Notes: a model not told the origin generated them from the sequence alone. 64,000 bases of DNA from Tenodera sinensis (GCA_030765045.1 CM060965.1:22169585-22233584), one strand, 5' to 3'; positions 10,905 through 24,744 are shown, counted from the first letter of the stretch. Numbers and translations: made by a program.

Positions 10905-11135
10905 GGTTTTGCCTATTTCCAAGAGGTCCCAAGTTCGAGACCTCGCGATAGGTTGCACGGATAAAGGTTTTCAGGGATTTTTCATTACATTGACAAGACG
11001 AACGTTGGGTAATTTTAAGCTCTATGAACTCCGGGCTCGTTTGAGCATCACTTTATCCGTTTGTATTGTTTCGGACATCTCTACCAGGTTAAATGACATT
11101 CAAACTTCTGTCAAAATAAATGAATAAATAAATGG
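10905..11135 (+). mobile_element. SINE-like element with AATAAATA tail
   Basis: A B-box-like AAGTTCGAGACCTCG near the start is followed by about 150 bp of GC-richer body ending CTACCAGGTTAAATGACATT and a tail of AAATGAATAAATAAATGGG. A tRNA-like head with a simple A-rich tail fits a SINE. The class is inferred. Confidence 0.45.
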
Positions 11136-13261
11136 GTAACTTACGTGCGCGAGGAAAAGAGAGACAGAGGGCTAAGAGTCGAAGGTGCTAGAGTAGAGAG
11201 GGAGTAGGAAATTGAGGATATAGGAGAAGAGAGAGAATTAAAGACAGATTGAGAGGGAAATTTACAAGGTGGTAGATAGTGAATAAAGAAGAATGAGGAA
11301 GGAGAAGGAACATGTTCCGCATTTAACCAAATAAGGCAGGCAGAGGAATGGATTTTCCCAACGACATCAATAAAAATCTTCCTCGGCTCTATTACTTTTA
11401 AAGGAAGTAGCATTTAAGGTAGTTCACCTGTTCTAAGGGTACAGAAAATACACGAGTAGGTCTTAGTGGTAAGCCACGGAACCTTCGTGACCACTTGGGT
11501 CCTGTGGTCGGTATCCACCCAAGCTGCCTGTTAAATCCCCAAGGGATTTATAGCAAAGAAAGCTCCACAGGTCCTTTGAAGCAGGGGATTTCGAAACTAG
11601 TGCCATCTAACTGTAATACACTGAACCAACCACGAAGGAGCAAAAGAGAACTGGTGAATAACCTTTCATTAAACATAAACGTAAAGCAAGCAAAATATGC
11701 AGAGTAATTTGAAATATGCTTATTAACAAAATAGGGAAACTATGCAATATTGTGAAATAAAACATCGTTTAAATTACTGGATATTTAGTAATTAACTCAA
11801 ATTAAGGAGCATAATTTCTGATATAAATTTCCATTAAAATCCAGTCCGTACTTATATCGGGTGTTCAAAACGAGTCGCTCTATGTACTGTAAACTTGCCA
11901 GCTGTTGAACAATTTTCTCCAGGCTAAGAGAGGGGAGGGGGGGGGGGTTAGGTGGAGGGGTAAGTGGGTGAGAAAATATTGCAACACTTATATCACATAT
12001 CGTTTTCTAATTTATCAAATGTATGGATATTTTTTGCATAAACTGTATCTCTAAGGTTTTTCACAGGCAAGAACCAGATGGCTGTAGATCTGGAAAGCAA
12101 GTTCACCTGCCAACTATTATTCTTGCATAAAAAGTACGTTCCAGTGTGAAGCACGATTTTCTTGTATTTCCTTCCTCACTTCGATTGAACTATTACAACT
12201 ATTTGTCTGAGATGGATCTTATATATTTACATTATTATAAGTGCCTACAAATTATTAATTTGTTAGTCACCGCAGGCTAGATTATTTCTTATGAATTGCA
12301 GCTGAGATTGAACACGTGACTCCGCTTCAGCACCAATCATATTTTTCTAGTCTGCGATTAGAGAGAACTCTAGCGGCTGTTTCGTGGCACGGTCGTCTTG
12401 AATAATTTCTACAGCGAAAAGTCTAATACGCACAATATGAATATAATACGCAGTGACCGGTAACGGGAACAGAACGTTAAAAGTTGGCAAAGTTTTCTTT
12501 CCCGTTCCGGGGAAAGTTTTCACAGGTATAGAAAATCAAGATCGGAAGCTAGGAAAGCTTTCCAACCCCCTCAACATTCCGACAAAACAATCGCGCATCA
12601 TGAAAATGAAATTCAAATTATGTGTAAGATTTTCTTTAAATTTATTTAATACAAAACTCAAGAGACCAAGAAAGATCATGGAGTTGACGATTTCGAATTA
12701 TAAATATTCGAATTATCCAAGTATTTCAACTTTCTCGTTCTGGTTTATGGTTATCGTTGATCGTGAACCAGCCTTACTGAGCTCCTCCTGCGATTTCAGT
12801 CGGTTTATGCTGTTTATTTATTTATTGGTTCATTTATTTATTGGGGAATGTGGACAGGTAGCAGAGCTGAATCTAACGTTAACCAACTTTAGAAATAAAA
12901 ACAGGACGCCATTGTATTTTCCTCATTAATGTATAAGATTTAATATTTGACGAATCACGAGAAGTTTGTAAGTTCCTTAAGTTATCTTCTGCGCATCGCT
13001 TTTCTTTCTTCTCTATACATTTTTAAAATTGCTGGAAAAACGGAAAGGTGTGTTGATTATTTATAATGGTGCTGAGTGACAGGAATACGTTTGCTACTTC
13101 GGAAGTCGTTGGAGTAAAGTGGGGTATTATGAATAAGAAAAACTATCAGCCACTGTAGCGGATTATTCATTATTTACCAGGAAAGTTGGAGATTTGTGGT
13201 GTCCATTGCAAAGTGGCAGGAAACAGCAACTCCTTTCACGACAAAATAGAAGATACGTGCT
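11136..13261. other. Mostly unique DNA
   Basis: Contains a purine-rich stretch (11150-11300), a G-rich run at about 11930-11950, and a 158-codon open frame at 12453-12929 that I do not recognise and that shows no domain. No gene is called. Confidence 0.45.
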
Positions 13262-14093
13262 TCAACTTCTTTCTCTAATGGTAAGTAAGGGAATTATCGT
13301 ATTCCACCCAAAAATGTCGAAATTTCACCGTAAATATGTTTTCGAGACCCTCTGAATTAAAAAAAAAAAAAAAAAAAAACATTTTTAGAAAAAGGTCCGT
13401 GTATGTGTGTCTGTGTGTCAATCTGTGGACAGCATAACCCAAAAACGAAAAGTAGTTTAAAAACCAAAGTTGGTAAATAAGTTTAATGTCTTTCAAGGAT
13501 GCGACAAGAAGATTTTAAAGAAAATAGCCCCACCCTAAACTACCCTTTACATGGAAAATTTTTCAAAAATTTTGATTTTCTCGTAAATGGCTCTAACGAT
13601 TTTGATTAAAATGTCATATGTTTGAGATATTTTTATCACAAATGAAATGTATATCTTGAATTTTCTGGCTATAGCCCCTGTAGTCGTATTTACTCTGGAC
13701 GACTTTTGCATAATTGGTAAACCGTTAGAGATAGACCAAATCATACTGTACAAAACATTTAGATCTTGCTAAAGTACACAATTTATGTCTCAATAAATTT
13801 TCTTGTAGGGTGAACCATTTCGGAGATATTCCTTATTTTGTCTTTTTTATATGTTAAGTGTGCAAAGAGAACACAGTGTCAAAGCTTTAAAAGATTTGAC
13901 TATCGCACAAAGTCTACTGTATTCTAATATTCCTCTTGTACCTGCAAGGAAATAAGCAATAAGATAATTTGTAGAAATATTAATCTTAACTAATACGAAG
14001 AAGATATAGGAATAAGAGTTTGTAAGAATGGTTAGTACAAAAATAGAGAAAGTCATGTGAATGCAACACATTACCAGTAGAGAAAGTAACAAG
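13262..14093 (-). mobile_element. Family A copy, essentially full length
   Basis: The left edge is CTTTCTCTAATGGTAAGTAAG. It is followed by the complete inverted core with a 20-bp A run (about 13360-13378), the short GT tract and GTCAATCTGTGGACAGC. The arm ends at GAGAAAGTCATGTGAATGC then CACATTACCAGTAGAGAAAG, so an extra copy of the opposite terminus is attached. Inverted ends are about 17 bp (CTTTCTCTACTGGTAA). It carries the recurrent core open frame (13547-13753) and arm open frame (13847-14092), both minus strand. Confidence 0.8.
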
Positions 14094-15235
14094 TGACCAT
14101 CACAGCCGCACTAAGAGTCGCAGATAACAATAGGTAAAAAGAACTAATTCATACAATTTGCCTATAAATGTTGAATAAAATTGGTGTCGGTCATTAATAG
14201 TTCAATTTTGTTCTGGTATCATAAATATTTTAACACTAGTGGTGACTAACTAGCGAACTTTATTTAATTAGCTTATAAGATAACCGTGCAAACAAAATTC
14301 AGTTGTGGTAATTAGTTAAATTGGCTCGTTAGTTTGTATTATTAATTGCAGTTATAACACAAGGTCCATATTTCTATAGCAGTAGCCTTCTCGAGAGTAA
14401 TTTTGATTATCGTATTATTTGTTTGTTTGGAGATAGAGTGAGAGTGTTTATCCCTGGCATAACGCATATGCCGCGTAATTAACTATTTCAGTACGTACAT
14501 TTGTTGAGGTTCAAGGCTCCGAGATAGTGTACTTAGACGTCAGAAACAAATGACTGTGGCAACATTGCTGACATCACATCTACATTGCTGCGTAATTCAG
14601 TTGGTTGAAATTACTGTTTCCTATATAGATATCAGGGTTTTTCAGGAACAATTATTTATTGTAACGCATTTTAACATATATTTAGATCAATATTAGATCA
14701 ATATTAAGTATTCTAGCAAGAAATTGGGAAGATTAATGTTATTCTTGCAAAACTGTATGTGGAGCCCTCTATGTGTTGAGTGGAAAATACATAAACAATT
14801 TGCATGTGTGAAATAATACCATTTTGTGTATTTAGTATTATAACTTCTTGTAATCATGTTGCATTCCTACTATGGCTTTGTATTTTTGTTTGAGTAGACG
14901 CGTAAAAAATGTGTTAATAGAAGTCTAGGTACATAATGATTAACAAATACTTGTATAACATTGCGTGTTTAAATATGGTTTAAAATGGTGTAACTTTGTA
15001 GAAAATAGAAGTGAAAACATTCGAAATTCTAGCAATGAATGAAGTTTCTGATAAAATTAATAATATAATAAATCTGTTAAATGCGTTTCCGTTAAGATTG
15101 AATTTTTATTCGTGTTTTCTATTTGCATTTTCTGTACCAATTTACTACGGAAGGTACAAGAAATGGGTATTGCATTAAATTCAGAACTTTGAATGCGAAA
15201 TTCTATTGGAGATACAAATTTTGTGGTCACGGAGC
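14094..15235. other. AT-rich DNA, no recognised feature
   Basis: No coding or repeat signal beyond simple AT richness. Confidence 0.5.
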
Positions 15236-15237
15236 CC

Positions 15238-15540
<303 letters not shown>

Positions 15541-15929
15541 CCCAAGACGCAACAGCCCTTTCCGAGTCAAGGTCTACTGCCCAGCCGCTGCGTTCTTCAC
15601 CTCCGCTCTCCTCAGGCATCATGACTGTAATATAATAACTAAAACCTTTTGAAGACAAATGATTAATTTAGCTAAGTTCTAATTTAGAGTTAAGATGAAT
15701 GTGTCTCGTTATTAAATTTAAGCAAGCAGCACAAAGTATAATGTTGTTTGATACGAGCAATGCATGAAAACTCTAAAAGGTAGTAGTTATATTTATTGTT
15801 TTGAATAATTTCGGTTATCTCCTGGCCACATAAGCACTCTAAAGGTCTTAGTTAATGAAATGTGAAGAATATATAAAACTTTATCTGAGGAGCAAACATT
15901 CAAATCATGTTTATGTAATTTTAGGTGAA

Positions 15930-16135
15930 GTTCCTAGCTCAGAGGAAAATAATAGTATTGTGAAAATGGAACATTATAAGTGAATACAACATTACCAAAA
16001 GTGATAAACGACAACACGCTTTAAATTGTAAGTATACGTAAGAAACCTTGAGATGACAAAAGGGCCAGGGAACAAGCTCAAGGGCAGCCCAAGATATACT
16101 AAATGCGTTAGCACTCAATAAATTCAATTCAATTC
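15930..16135 (+). mobile_element. Probable non-LTR retrotransposon 3' end
   Basis: GGGCAGCCCAAGATATACTA leads to ATGCGTTAGCACTCAATAAA and the pentamer tail TTCAATTCAATTCAT. An AATAAA signal followed by a short tandem tail is typical of Jockey-like LINE 3' ends. No coding remains, so the assignment is inferred. Confidence 0.4.
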
Positions 16136-17495
16136 ATATAATAAAATATAAGAAACTCGGTGTATTATTCTCATAAAATGGAAATCCTCTTAAGTTTAAA
16201 TGAAGAAATAATTTAGTTAACATTATTGTGTAATTTTTAGGGAGAATATTGGATTCCGTGCGCAATAAATTCAAACTTACATATCAATCATGCGTTGTAT
16301 AACTGCAATATCATAAAGGTTTCAGTTCTTTTGATGTTTCAGCTCTTGTTATTCTGTGGTATCCTCTCTTGTTTCTTTGCTGCGAGTAGAGAAGTAATTT
16401 TGCAATTCAGCAGTGGTTGGTAATATTAGACGATCACCAGATCCTCGTTTGTTTCTCTATGTCCGCTATCGTGCGTGCGTTCAGACGAAACGGGTTGCAT
16501 GTATGGGAAGGTTATGTTACCAGTGTTGGTGAAGTGGGAAGTATCCCAACGTGTATCTAGCTGTCGTTGGAAAGTGTAGTGAAGTAAACATTTACTCCGT
16601 CTTTATAGGCTGTTCCAAGAAAACACGAAGTAAAACTACTGCAAGTTTGAAAGTCACATTGAAGGTTTTGAAGAATAACTTCTGATGGAGGATGGTCATC
16701 AAATCGGTGAGCTTTGAATATTCAACTAACCGCTTTAAGAATAAACCACAGCTGTTATTGCTATAAACATAAGCTACTCACACATACATATACAATTCTT
16801 TGTGTAATATAAGTGCCAGCACGCTAGTATTCGTTTAACTTTTGTTTTCTGCAGCATATATACTCATACACTCATACTGAGATTTCACCTTAATACCTCT
16901 TTGTGATCCCTTGAATCGAAAAGGATCATTTATGGATAAGTGAAAGTTCACTGTCTTTCACAGATAGGACACAACGATTTTCAGGAAAATATTTGGCAAT
17001 TGTTTACAAAATAGGCTGCTCGAGAAAATGAATGAAACATAGTGCAATGGATGCAGATTTTAATGCTGATTACGATTTTGAAAGTTTTATTTGGCGCTCA
17101 AGCTTCGTTTTTGATTTATGAGCAACTTTCGTACGTACGATGCAGCGGTTTCATTTCGCGTATGTGACGGATATTTAACAAATAAATGTTTATAAACGAG
17201 TGTAATATATGCTAGAATGATTGATTAATGTATTTACGTTGAAATTGTTATTGCTGATTACGATTTTGAAAGTTGTATTTGGCGGTCACAATGTTCACAA
17301 TTTCAAAGATGTTCTTTACTTATTGAATATTTAGTTATTTGTTTAAAGCACCTTCGATATAGTTATTTATTGCGATCGTGTGGAAACGCTATGTATTTTT
17401 TTAAAATAAGCATAGTGTCTAGTGATTAAAATTTTGACTATCACTGTTCCCTTTGTTAGTTATACTTCCTATCCAAACTACGAGTAGATTCACTT
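16136..17495. other. AT-rich DNA, no recognised feature
   Basis: ATTACGATTTTGAAAGTTTTATTTGGCG (about 17068) is repeated at about 17257 (ATTACGATTTTGAAAGTTGT), a small local duplication. Nothing else was seen. Confidence 0.45.
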
Positions 17496-17503
17496 GTCGA
17501 ATC

Positions 17504-17532
17504 TCACACACACACGCACGCACGCACGCACG

Positions 17533-17573
<41 letters not shown>

Positions 17574-17616
17574 ACACACACACACATACACACACAAAGA
17601 CTCGCGCGCGCACACG
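17504..17616. repeat. (CA)n microsatellite
   Basis: CACACA and CACGCACG runs, with ACATACAC interruptions, over about 110 bp. Confidence 0.95.
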
Positions 17617-17844
17617 CACTCATACTTTTTTTAAAATGCTTTTTCCGATTCACGAAACCTCAAAATGTGTATTTCTGGTAATTCTTTTTCAATACAACAC
17701 AACACTACTATTATTTACTATAGGTTAAGAGTAAACAAGGTAAAAATGGATTAGAAATAGACATGAGTTTACTTGAACAGAACAAGAGTTTAAACATTTG
17801 AAAAGCTAATAATAAAATTCACTTAATAGAACTTACTTATCAAA

Positions 17845-18335
17845 TTGCGTAAGCTTTCACGGCCGGTGTTATAAAATATAGGATGAATATTCGGGCTTGT
17901 GGTCTAGTGGAAATTCTTCTTTCATATGTTTCGTTCGAACTGCGTCGAACATCAACAGTGGTGTGACCGTAGTACTGTGCTGCTGTTGGTGAACTGATCG
18001 GAGCCCCATACCATACCGCTGTTGGCAGGCTGAGAACAGCCCGAGGTGTGTGAATCGTGTACCTGCCATTTTAGGACTTAACCTCCTAGTGACGGGATGT
18101 AGGGTTTTGCAGGGTGACGGGTGATGATAAGGTTGAGGGTAGAAGGGAGGTAGCAGTGTGGCATGGCCTTGGAACTGGGGATATTGACTTCCAAGGAGTC
18201 CTCCACCGTTTGATCCACGAGGTCAATATGGTTGTTCTGTGCGTCTTGTCCAGCCTGGAACTAGTTCTCCAGCAGTCTACTATCGTTTCCAGCCTAGAGA
18301 GGTGCTAGCAGACTATCTGGAGAGTCAATTCCAGT
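17845..18335 (-). other. Possible retroelement fragment, unclassified
   Basis: The segment is GC-richer than its surroundings. On the minus strand it has an open frame of 66 codons (17869-18069) whose end, with one frame change, reads PEYSSYIL then NTGRESLRNLI. This looks like a decayed coding sequence rather than random DNA. I cannot assign it to a family with confidence; a retroelement protein terminus is one possibility. Confidence 0.25.
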
Positions 18336-19555
18336 CCAGAGAAGACTCACAGATCCAATTCGACAATTTGTGAAGGAACTACTTATACATAATGGGCACT
18401 TCAGCGAAGAAGCATAAAGCTTTATATCAGGATAGCTGAAAAAACAGAACGACAAACGGTTGCTATTCAAGTTTATTAAATGTAGGTATGGTATTGATAT
18501 AGCAATTGAGATACACATTTTCAATCTGAGTTTCTGGTAGCACATTTTCGTCTCCTTTCTCATGAGAAACGCAAATAAACCTGAGCTGACATCTATAGGT
18601 AGTAAGGTTCGTACCTAACACACGTTATATTACCACACTGTGCATGGCCCTCTAGAATCAAAAGAACTGGAACTGACATTGGAGATTGAAGAAATGGTAA
18701 TTGGTTGAACTCCCTAAGGTATTTATAAAGCTTTAGGATGTTTTCATTAAAAAATTTCCATTTGGGGAAAGTTTAAGTACTGGAAAATTCAGACAAATAA
18801 CAATGCAAATCGAAAATGCCACAATGTAAACAAGGAAAAGAAAGGGGGGATTAAAATAAATAGAGAAAGGAGCTGATTGACATAAAATGTATTTTAACAA
18901 GATCTAGATATTTATGTAGTAAGATTTTGTTTATCTTTTACGGTTTACTACTATTGCAGAGGTCATTCAGAAAGAAGAGGACCTCTTGAGACATTCCCAA
19001 AAAATTGAAGATATTCTACATTTTATTTGTTATAAAAATATACCATATTCTATACCAGAATTATGATAAACTTCACTTAATGTGAATACCGCGACAAGAT
19101 ATAACGTGAAATAAGAAGCTAGGTCTATTACGAGGGACTTAACGGAATGGAAATTATTCTGATTGGTTATTGTTATACTCGGCAGACTTGCCAGATATTC
19201 AAAGCAGTTCTCTTTCTTAGCAGAGGTTGTGTTTTCCAAAAATGAAAAGAAAGAAAATACGAAAATGTGGGGTAAGAAACATTTGTAACGAGTGAATAAA
19301 GTATATAGGTGGTTATAACCTACTTTAGCGGCGAAACAAAAGAAACAGAGTTTTGATGGAAATAGTTACATAGAAAAGCACTATTTATTGCTGCACGACA
19401 CCACTAACCGATTTATTCAAATTAGCTACGTGACCTCCAAACTTAGAAGGAAACTACGATATTGCTGAACCCGTAAGTTACATCACGTTATGTCACGTAC
19501 TAAGTCCCTGCGAACCTCTGCTATCCCATCCAACGTCACAGACTCGCTCGAGGAA
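18336..19555. other. AT-rich DNA, no recognised feature
   Basis: No recognised coding or repeat. Confidence 0.5.
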
Positions 19556-19556
19556 C

Positions 19557-21995
19557 ACTTCGTCTCACCAGAAACACACGGATTACATCGAGCACCAAAA
19601 CACGCTGAACACACCGAACACAACGATAAACCGACCGAACACACCAAACACACTGACCTATAGAACGAACACGCCGAACAGACCAACCCACACCAACCCA
19701 ACCGAAACATACTGTCCCACACCGAAACCTCCAACCCCAGCTAACCGAACACACCGAACACACCAACTGGAACACACCAACCTGAACACACCGACCGCAA
19801 CTCACCGAACACACCAACCAAACACATCGACCGGAACACACCGAACTCACCGACCCGAACACACCGAACTCAGCGACCCGAACACACCGAACACAACGAC
19901 CTGAACACACCGAACACGACGACCTGAACACAGCGACTTGAACACCGACCGGAACACACCAACCGGAACACACCGTACACATAATCTCGAACACACCGAA
20001 CACACCGTCCTGAACGCACCGGCCACACCGACACGAACACACCGACCTGAACACACCGAACACAGTGACCTCAACACACCGAACACCCGACCTGAACACA
20101 CCGAACATAGCGGCACGAACACACCGAATACACTGACCCGAACACACGGAGCTGAACACACCAACCTGAACACACCGAACTCACCGACCCAAACACACCG
20201 AACACTCCAACCCGAACACACCCACCCGAACACTCCGACGCGAGCACACCGAATACAGCGATCTGAACACACCGAATACACTGACCCGAACACACGGAGC
20301 TGAACACACCGACCTGAACACACCGAACTCACCGACCCAAATACACCGAACTGACCGACCCGAACACACCGACCCGAAATTACCAACCCGAACACACCGA
20401 CCCGAAATCACCAAACACACCGATCCAAATACACCGAACTCACCGACCCAAATACACCGAACTGACCGACCCAAATACACCGAACTGATCTACCCGAACA
20501 CACCGAACACACCAACCCGAACACACCGACCCGAAATCACCAAACACACCGACCTGAACACACTGAAAATTGCGACCTGAACACACCAACCTGAACACAC
20601 CGACCCAAACACACCAACCTGAACACACGGAACACACCAACCGCAACACACCGAACAAACAACCTGTACACACTGACCCGAACATACCAACCAGAACACA
20701 CCGAACACACTAACTCACACATATCGAACACACCAACCGGAAAACACCGACCCGAACTCACCAAACACACCGACCTGAACACACCGAAAACTGCGACCTG
20801 AACACACCAACCGCAACACACCGAACACACCAACCTGTACAAACCGACCCGAAAACACCGACCTGAACACACCGAACACAGCGACCTGAACACACCGAAA
20901 ACTGCGACCTGAACACACCAACATGAACACACCGACCCGAACACACCAACCTGAACACACAGAACACACCAACTGCAACACACCGAACACACAGGCCTGA
21001 ACACACCGAACACACTGACACGAACACACCGACCGGAACACACCGTAGCGAACACACCGAACACACCGACTCAAACACACCAAACACACCGACCCGAACA
21101 CACCGAACTCACCGACCCGAACACACCAAACACAACGACCTGAACACACCGAACACGACGACCTGAACACAGCGACCTGAACACAGCGACTTGAACACCG
21201 ACCGGAACACTCCAACCGGAACACACCGTACACACCATCTCGAACACACCGAACACACCAAGCGGCACACACTGAACACATCGACCCGAACGCACCGACC
21301 ACACCGACGCGAACACACCGAACACACCGACCTGAACACACCGAACACACTGACCTGAACACACCGAACACACCGATCGGAACACACCTAACACTCCGAC
21401 CCGAACACACCCACCCGAACACTCCGACGCAATCACACCGAATACAGCGATCTGAACACACCGAATACACTGACCCGAACACACCGACCCGAACACACCG
21501 ACTTGAACACACGGACCTGAACACACCGAGCCAAACACACCGACTCACCGACCCAAACACACTGAACTGACCGACCCGAACACACCGACCCGAACGCACC
21601 AAACACACCGACCTGAACACACCGAAAACTGCGACCTGAACACACCGAACACACATACGGGAACACACCGGCCCGAACACACAGACCCGAAGACACCAAC
21701 CGAAACACACCGACCTGAACACACCGAACACATCAAGCGGAACACACCGAACACACCAAATGGAACACACCGACCGGAATACACCGAAGACACCGACCTA
21801 AACACACCGAACACAGCAACCGCAACACTCTGAACACACCAACCGGAACACACCGAACTCACCGACCTGAACGCACCGAACGCACCAAACACATCGGTCG
21901 GTATACACCGAACACGCAGCCGCACAGATTGAGCCTAGCCCACTGAGCGCATCGAACCCCTGGAACATACCCACCCGGACACACCGGGCACACCA
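19557..21995. repeat. 2.4 kb minisatellite of GAACACACC-type units
   Basis: The array mixes a 9-mer (GAACACACC) and a 14-mer (GAACACACCGACCY) in irregular order, with variants at the GACC positions. Larger blocks are duplicated: CAGCGACTTGAACACCGACC occurs at 19931 and 21184 (1253 bp apart), and GAATACAGCGATCTGAACAC at 20251 and 21440 (1189 bp apart). The minus strand has almost no stop codons, giving overlapping Cys-Val-Phe-Gly-rich open frames of up to 351 codons (20715-21770) in several frames. These are most simply by-products of the repeat. Confidence 0.95.
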
Positions 21996-22004
21996 TACAG
22001 AGCC

Positions 22005-22243
22005 GGTCACGCCCTAGCCGAGTGGTTAGACCATTCGGTTCTTTACCAAAGCGGCCCGTGCTCGAACCCAGGCAACTACAGGTGAGATTTGTGGTGCATG
22101 CGGGGCGGGTTTCTTCGGGTTCTCCGGTTCCCCCCCCCCCCCCTTCTCATTCCACCAGTACTCCATCTTCACTCCATCCATCATCAGTGTCACCGTCTGT
22201 GGTGCCGTATGTAGTAAAAGCGGGCATTAAACACTACAAAAAA
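22005..22243 (+). mobile_element. tRNA-derived SINE inserted in the minisatellite
   Basis: An A-box-like TAGCCGAGTGGTTAGACC and a B-box-like GTGCTCGAACCCAGG, 45 bp apart, form a tRNA-like head. The body follows (AGATTTGTGGTGCATGCGGG, a C run at about 22131-22143, and GCGGGCATTAAACACTAC at the 3' end). Minisatellite text resumes at about 22244 (CCGAACACACCGATCGG). The body matches the minus-strand SINE at 36410-36480. Confidence 0.7.
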
Positions 22244-22639
22244 CCGAACACACCGATCGGCCCGTCTCCAACCGTCGCCGGCCTCGCACCGACCGACCGA
22301 CCTTGTCACTGAGGCCAGCTAATGAGAGCGGTGTATTGTATAGCTGTAAATTTCTTGTCTGTTGTTACTAGTTATCCTGTTTAAACTGCTTGTGCGTCGG
22401 TCTGGATGATTCAATTTGTTAGCCGGTGGTCTACCGATCCCAAGGAATTAGTATCCGGCCCAGACCGATGGTTTTTAAGTGCTTAAAGGCGACTTCGGCA
22501 CACTGGACAGTGTCGTTAACAAACAAAATATTTGTTAGTCTGTTTACCATTCCGACTGCCTGCGTCGACCTCCCGATCCCCTTGGGCCATAGCCAAATGT
22601 CTAATAAGTTTAACATGAAGTATATAGAAGAACAAGCTT

Positions 22640-23245
22640 TTGTAAGAAGAATTTGTACAAAAGTGAGTAGAGAAACTCACCAGGTCTCTCTGTGTGTGCC
22701 TGCTAATAACATAACTCCAAAACGAAAAGTATTATATTGTTATTAAAGTTCAGCATCTTCTAAAGATGCCTTACGAAGACTATTCCCTATCCCAAACTAC
22801 AGTTCGCATAGAAAATGTTTTGAAAATTCTAGTTTTCTCAAAAGTGGCTCTAATTATTCTATTAATATATCACATATTTTATATATTTTAATGGCAAATG
22901 AAACGTGTTTAATTTTCTGGGGTTGGCCTCAGGAGTCTTCTTCCTTCTGGACCATCTTTGCATAGCTGGGAAACTGTAAGAGACAAACAAAATATTAGCA
23001 AAGAAAAAATGTACATCTCGTTAAAGGATACACTTGGTGTAAAATACTATTTCAAAAATATTCCCTGTTATCGGTTTATTTTCAAATATTTATACCTTTT
23101 CTCAAATGGAGAATAGCTTTTTAGTTTTTCCCCTTCTGGTTATGAGGACAGAACGAAACTTCAAAACCCTAACATAGTGACTAGCTCTTAAGGCATTTGA
23201 CTGTCGCGAAAGCCTACTATATTCTCCTATTCTTATTATACCAAT
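22640..23245 (-). repeat. Diverged family A copy
   Basis: Starts AAAAGTGAGTAGAGAAACTC, then ATAACTCCAAAACGAAAAGT, TTCAGCATCTTCTAAAGATG, AGTGGCTCTAATTATTC and TAGCTGGGAAACTG, ending in the arm at about 23240. This is an old subfamily copy with the extra arm bases (CATAGTGACTAGCTCTTAAG). Confidence 0.65.
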
Positions 23246-24740
23246 AAGTAAATGTATATAACTTTAAAATATTTAAATCTATTTGACCAGCATAATAAAT
23301 TGTTCGCTTTTGCACTCAAGGTTGTGTTCAATGAAGTTTTTAGACGAGTTCCGATCCAGGTAACTAATAAGCTAATAACCAACTAAAGCCGTAAAAAGTG
23401 GGTTCATGTCGCATCGTTTATTTGTTATTTAGAAACTATCCTTTGACATTTTAAATAAACACAAGTAAGTTCACCAAAGTTTGCTTCATGCTTCTGATCA
23501 TAGTGGCGTTTGGTATTGAAACGCTTCGTATTTGCATATTAAACAGCAAGCTTTACTATTTTTTATCTTATAAAAGTTGTCTCTGGCACTCTTAGTGGAA
23601 CAAACGTCCCGGCGAGGCCAGCGAATAAAGCAAAGCTAAAGGTGAACAGCAGTGACGTAGGGGGAGTGAGGCAAGAACGTGTTTCAGTGGAATGGCTCTT
23701 TTGAACTGATTTTGTCCATGTCTGTTCTAAAAAGAAAATCCTTGTTTTACAGGAAGTACCACTACATCAATCTATTCAGTACATTTCTATTTTAATTATG
23801 CAAATGGTCATCAATTTTTTCTGATAGTTCAATGAACGATCTGGCCGATGAGTGTGGAAAGATTTTAATACTGTAAAATATTTTATATTCGCTTTTGATC
23901 TCTTATGTTTCTCCAAAGCTGTGATTAAATACGCTAAAACTGCAAAAGCGTTCTAGGGCGTTTTCATGGTTGCAAGCAACAAGCATGGTCAGCAATAAAG
24001 TTTATTTAGCTCACATGAACCAGTAGACACTCACAGACAAGATTTTTATATCAAAATACATTTTTTAAGGATTCTTATTTTTTCCCTTATGGTCTTGCAA
24101 GTGCGGCAGAGCTGGGGTACACTTTACCTGTTTTACTATCACTGGTTTATCTTCGTATTTCAACTACGAGAATGGTCGTTTTACTTTTGTTTTACTACCT
24201 ATTGTTCATCCATTTTGAAGAATTAGCACTAGCAACTGTCTTGGTACATATGCTACATTTCGAAAGTAAAAGAAGAATCCTCAGAACAAAGTGGCACTTG
24301 CGTTGCACATAACATGTTTCCCATGATTTTCTCTCTCTACTTCTACCTTGTTTCTACAGAGGGTGTCTTATGGTGCCCTAAAACTTAGTATCGATATTTC
24401 GATGGTGCTCAATTCTGATTGATGACTCAGTCGCTGTGGATAAGGCACTGCGGTTCGTCGCCAATATTGCGTTTGATAAGCAAGTTTAGTTTGAATTTTA
24501 TCTTTCGGAACGTTTAAGCATTTTAGAACATGGTGTTCGTTTAGTTTAGCTCTTTTATTTAGCTTCCATTGTTTAAGTCAGTGCTTTAACATTTCGTATT
24601 TTATCTGTGAAGTTTAGAGGTTTCTTAGCTTCTTAATTTTCCCCTTTTAGCTTTTGACTTCGGACCCAAATGACCTCACTCACTCAATTTCGCCGGAAAT
24701 AAATTCTTTCACCTGCATTAAAAAGGCATTCTCCGAGAAA
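23246..24740. other. Mostly unique DNA
   Basis: GATGACTCAGTCGCTGTGG at about 24420 is weakly tRNA-head-like but has no B box. No other feature was seen. Confidence 0.45.
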
Positions 24741-24744
24741 GTCC

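Noticed and set aside
12453..12929. 158-codon open frame as a possible host gene
   Set aside because: No recognisable domain, no splice or promoter context, and AT-rich composition. Left unannotated as a gene.
19483..22010. A dozen overlapping cysteine-rich minus-strand open frames
   Set aside because: They occur in more than one frame across a stop-free minisatellite with unit lengths that do not keep frame, so they were not called as genes.
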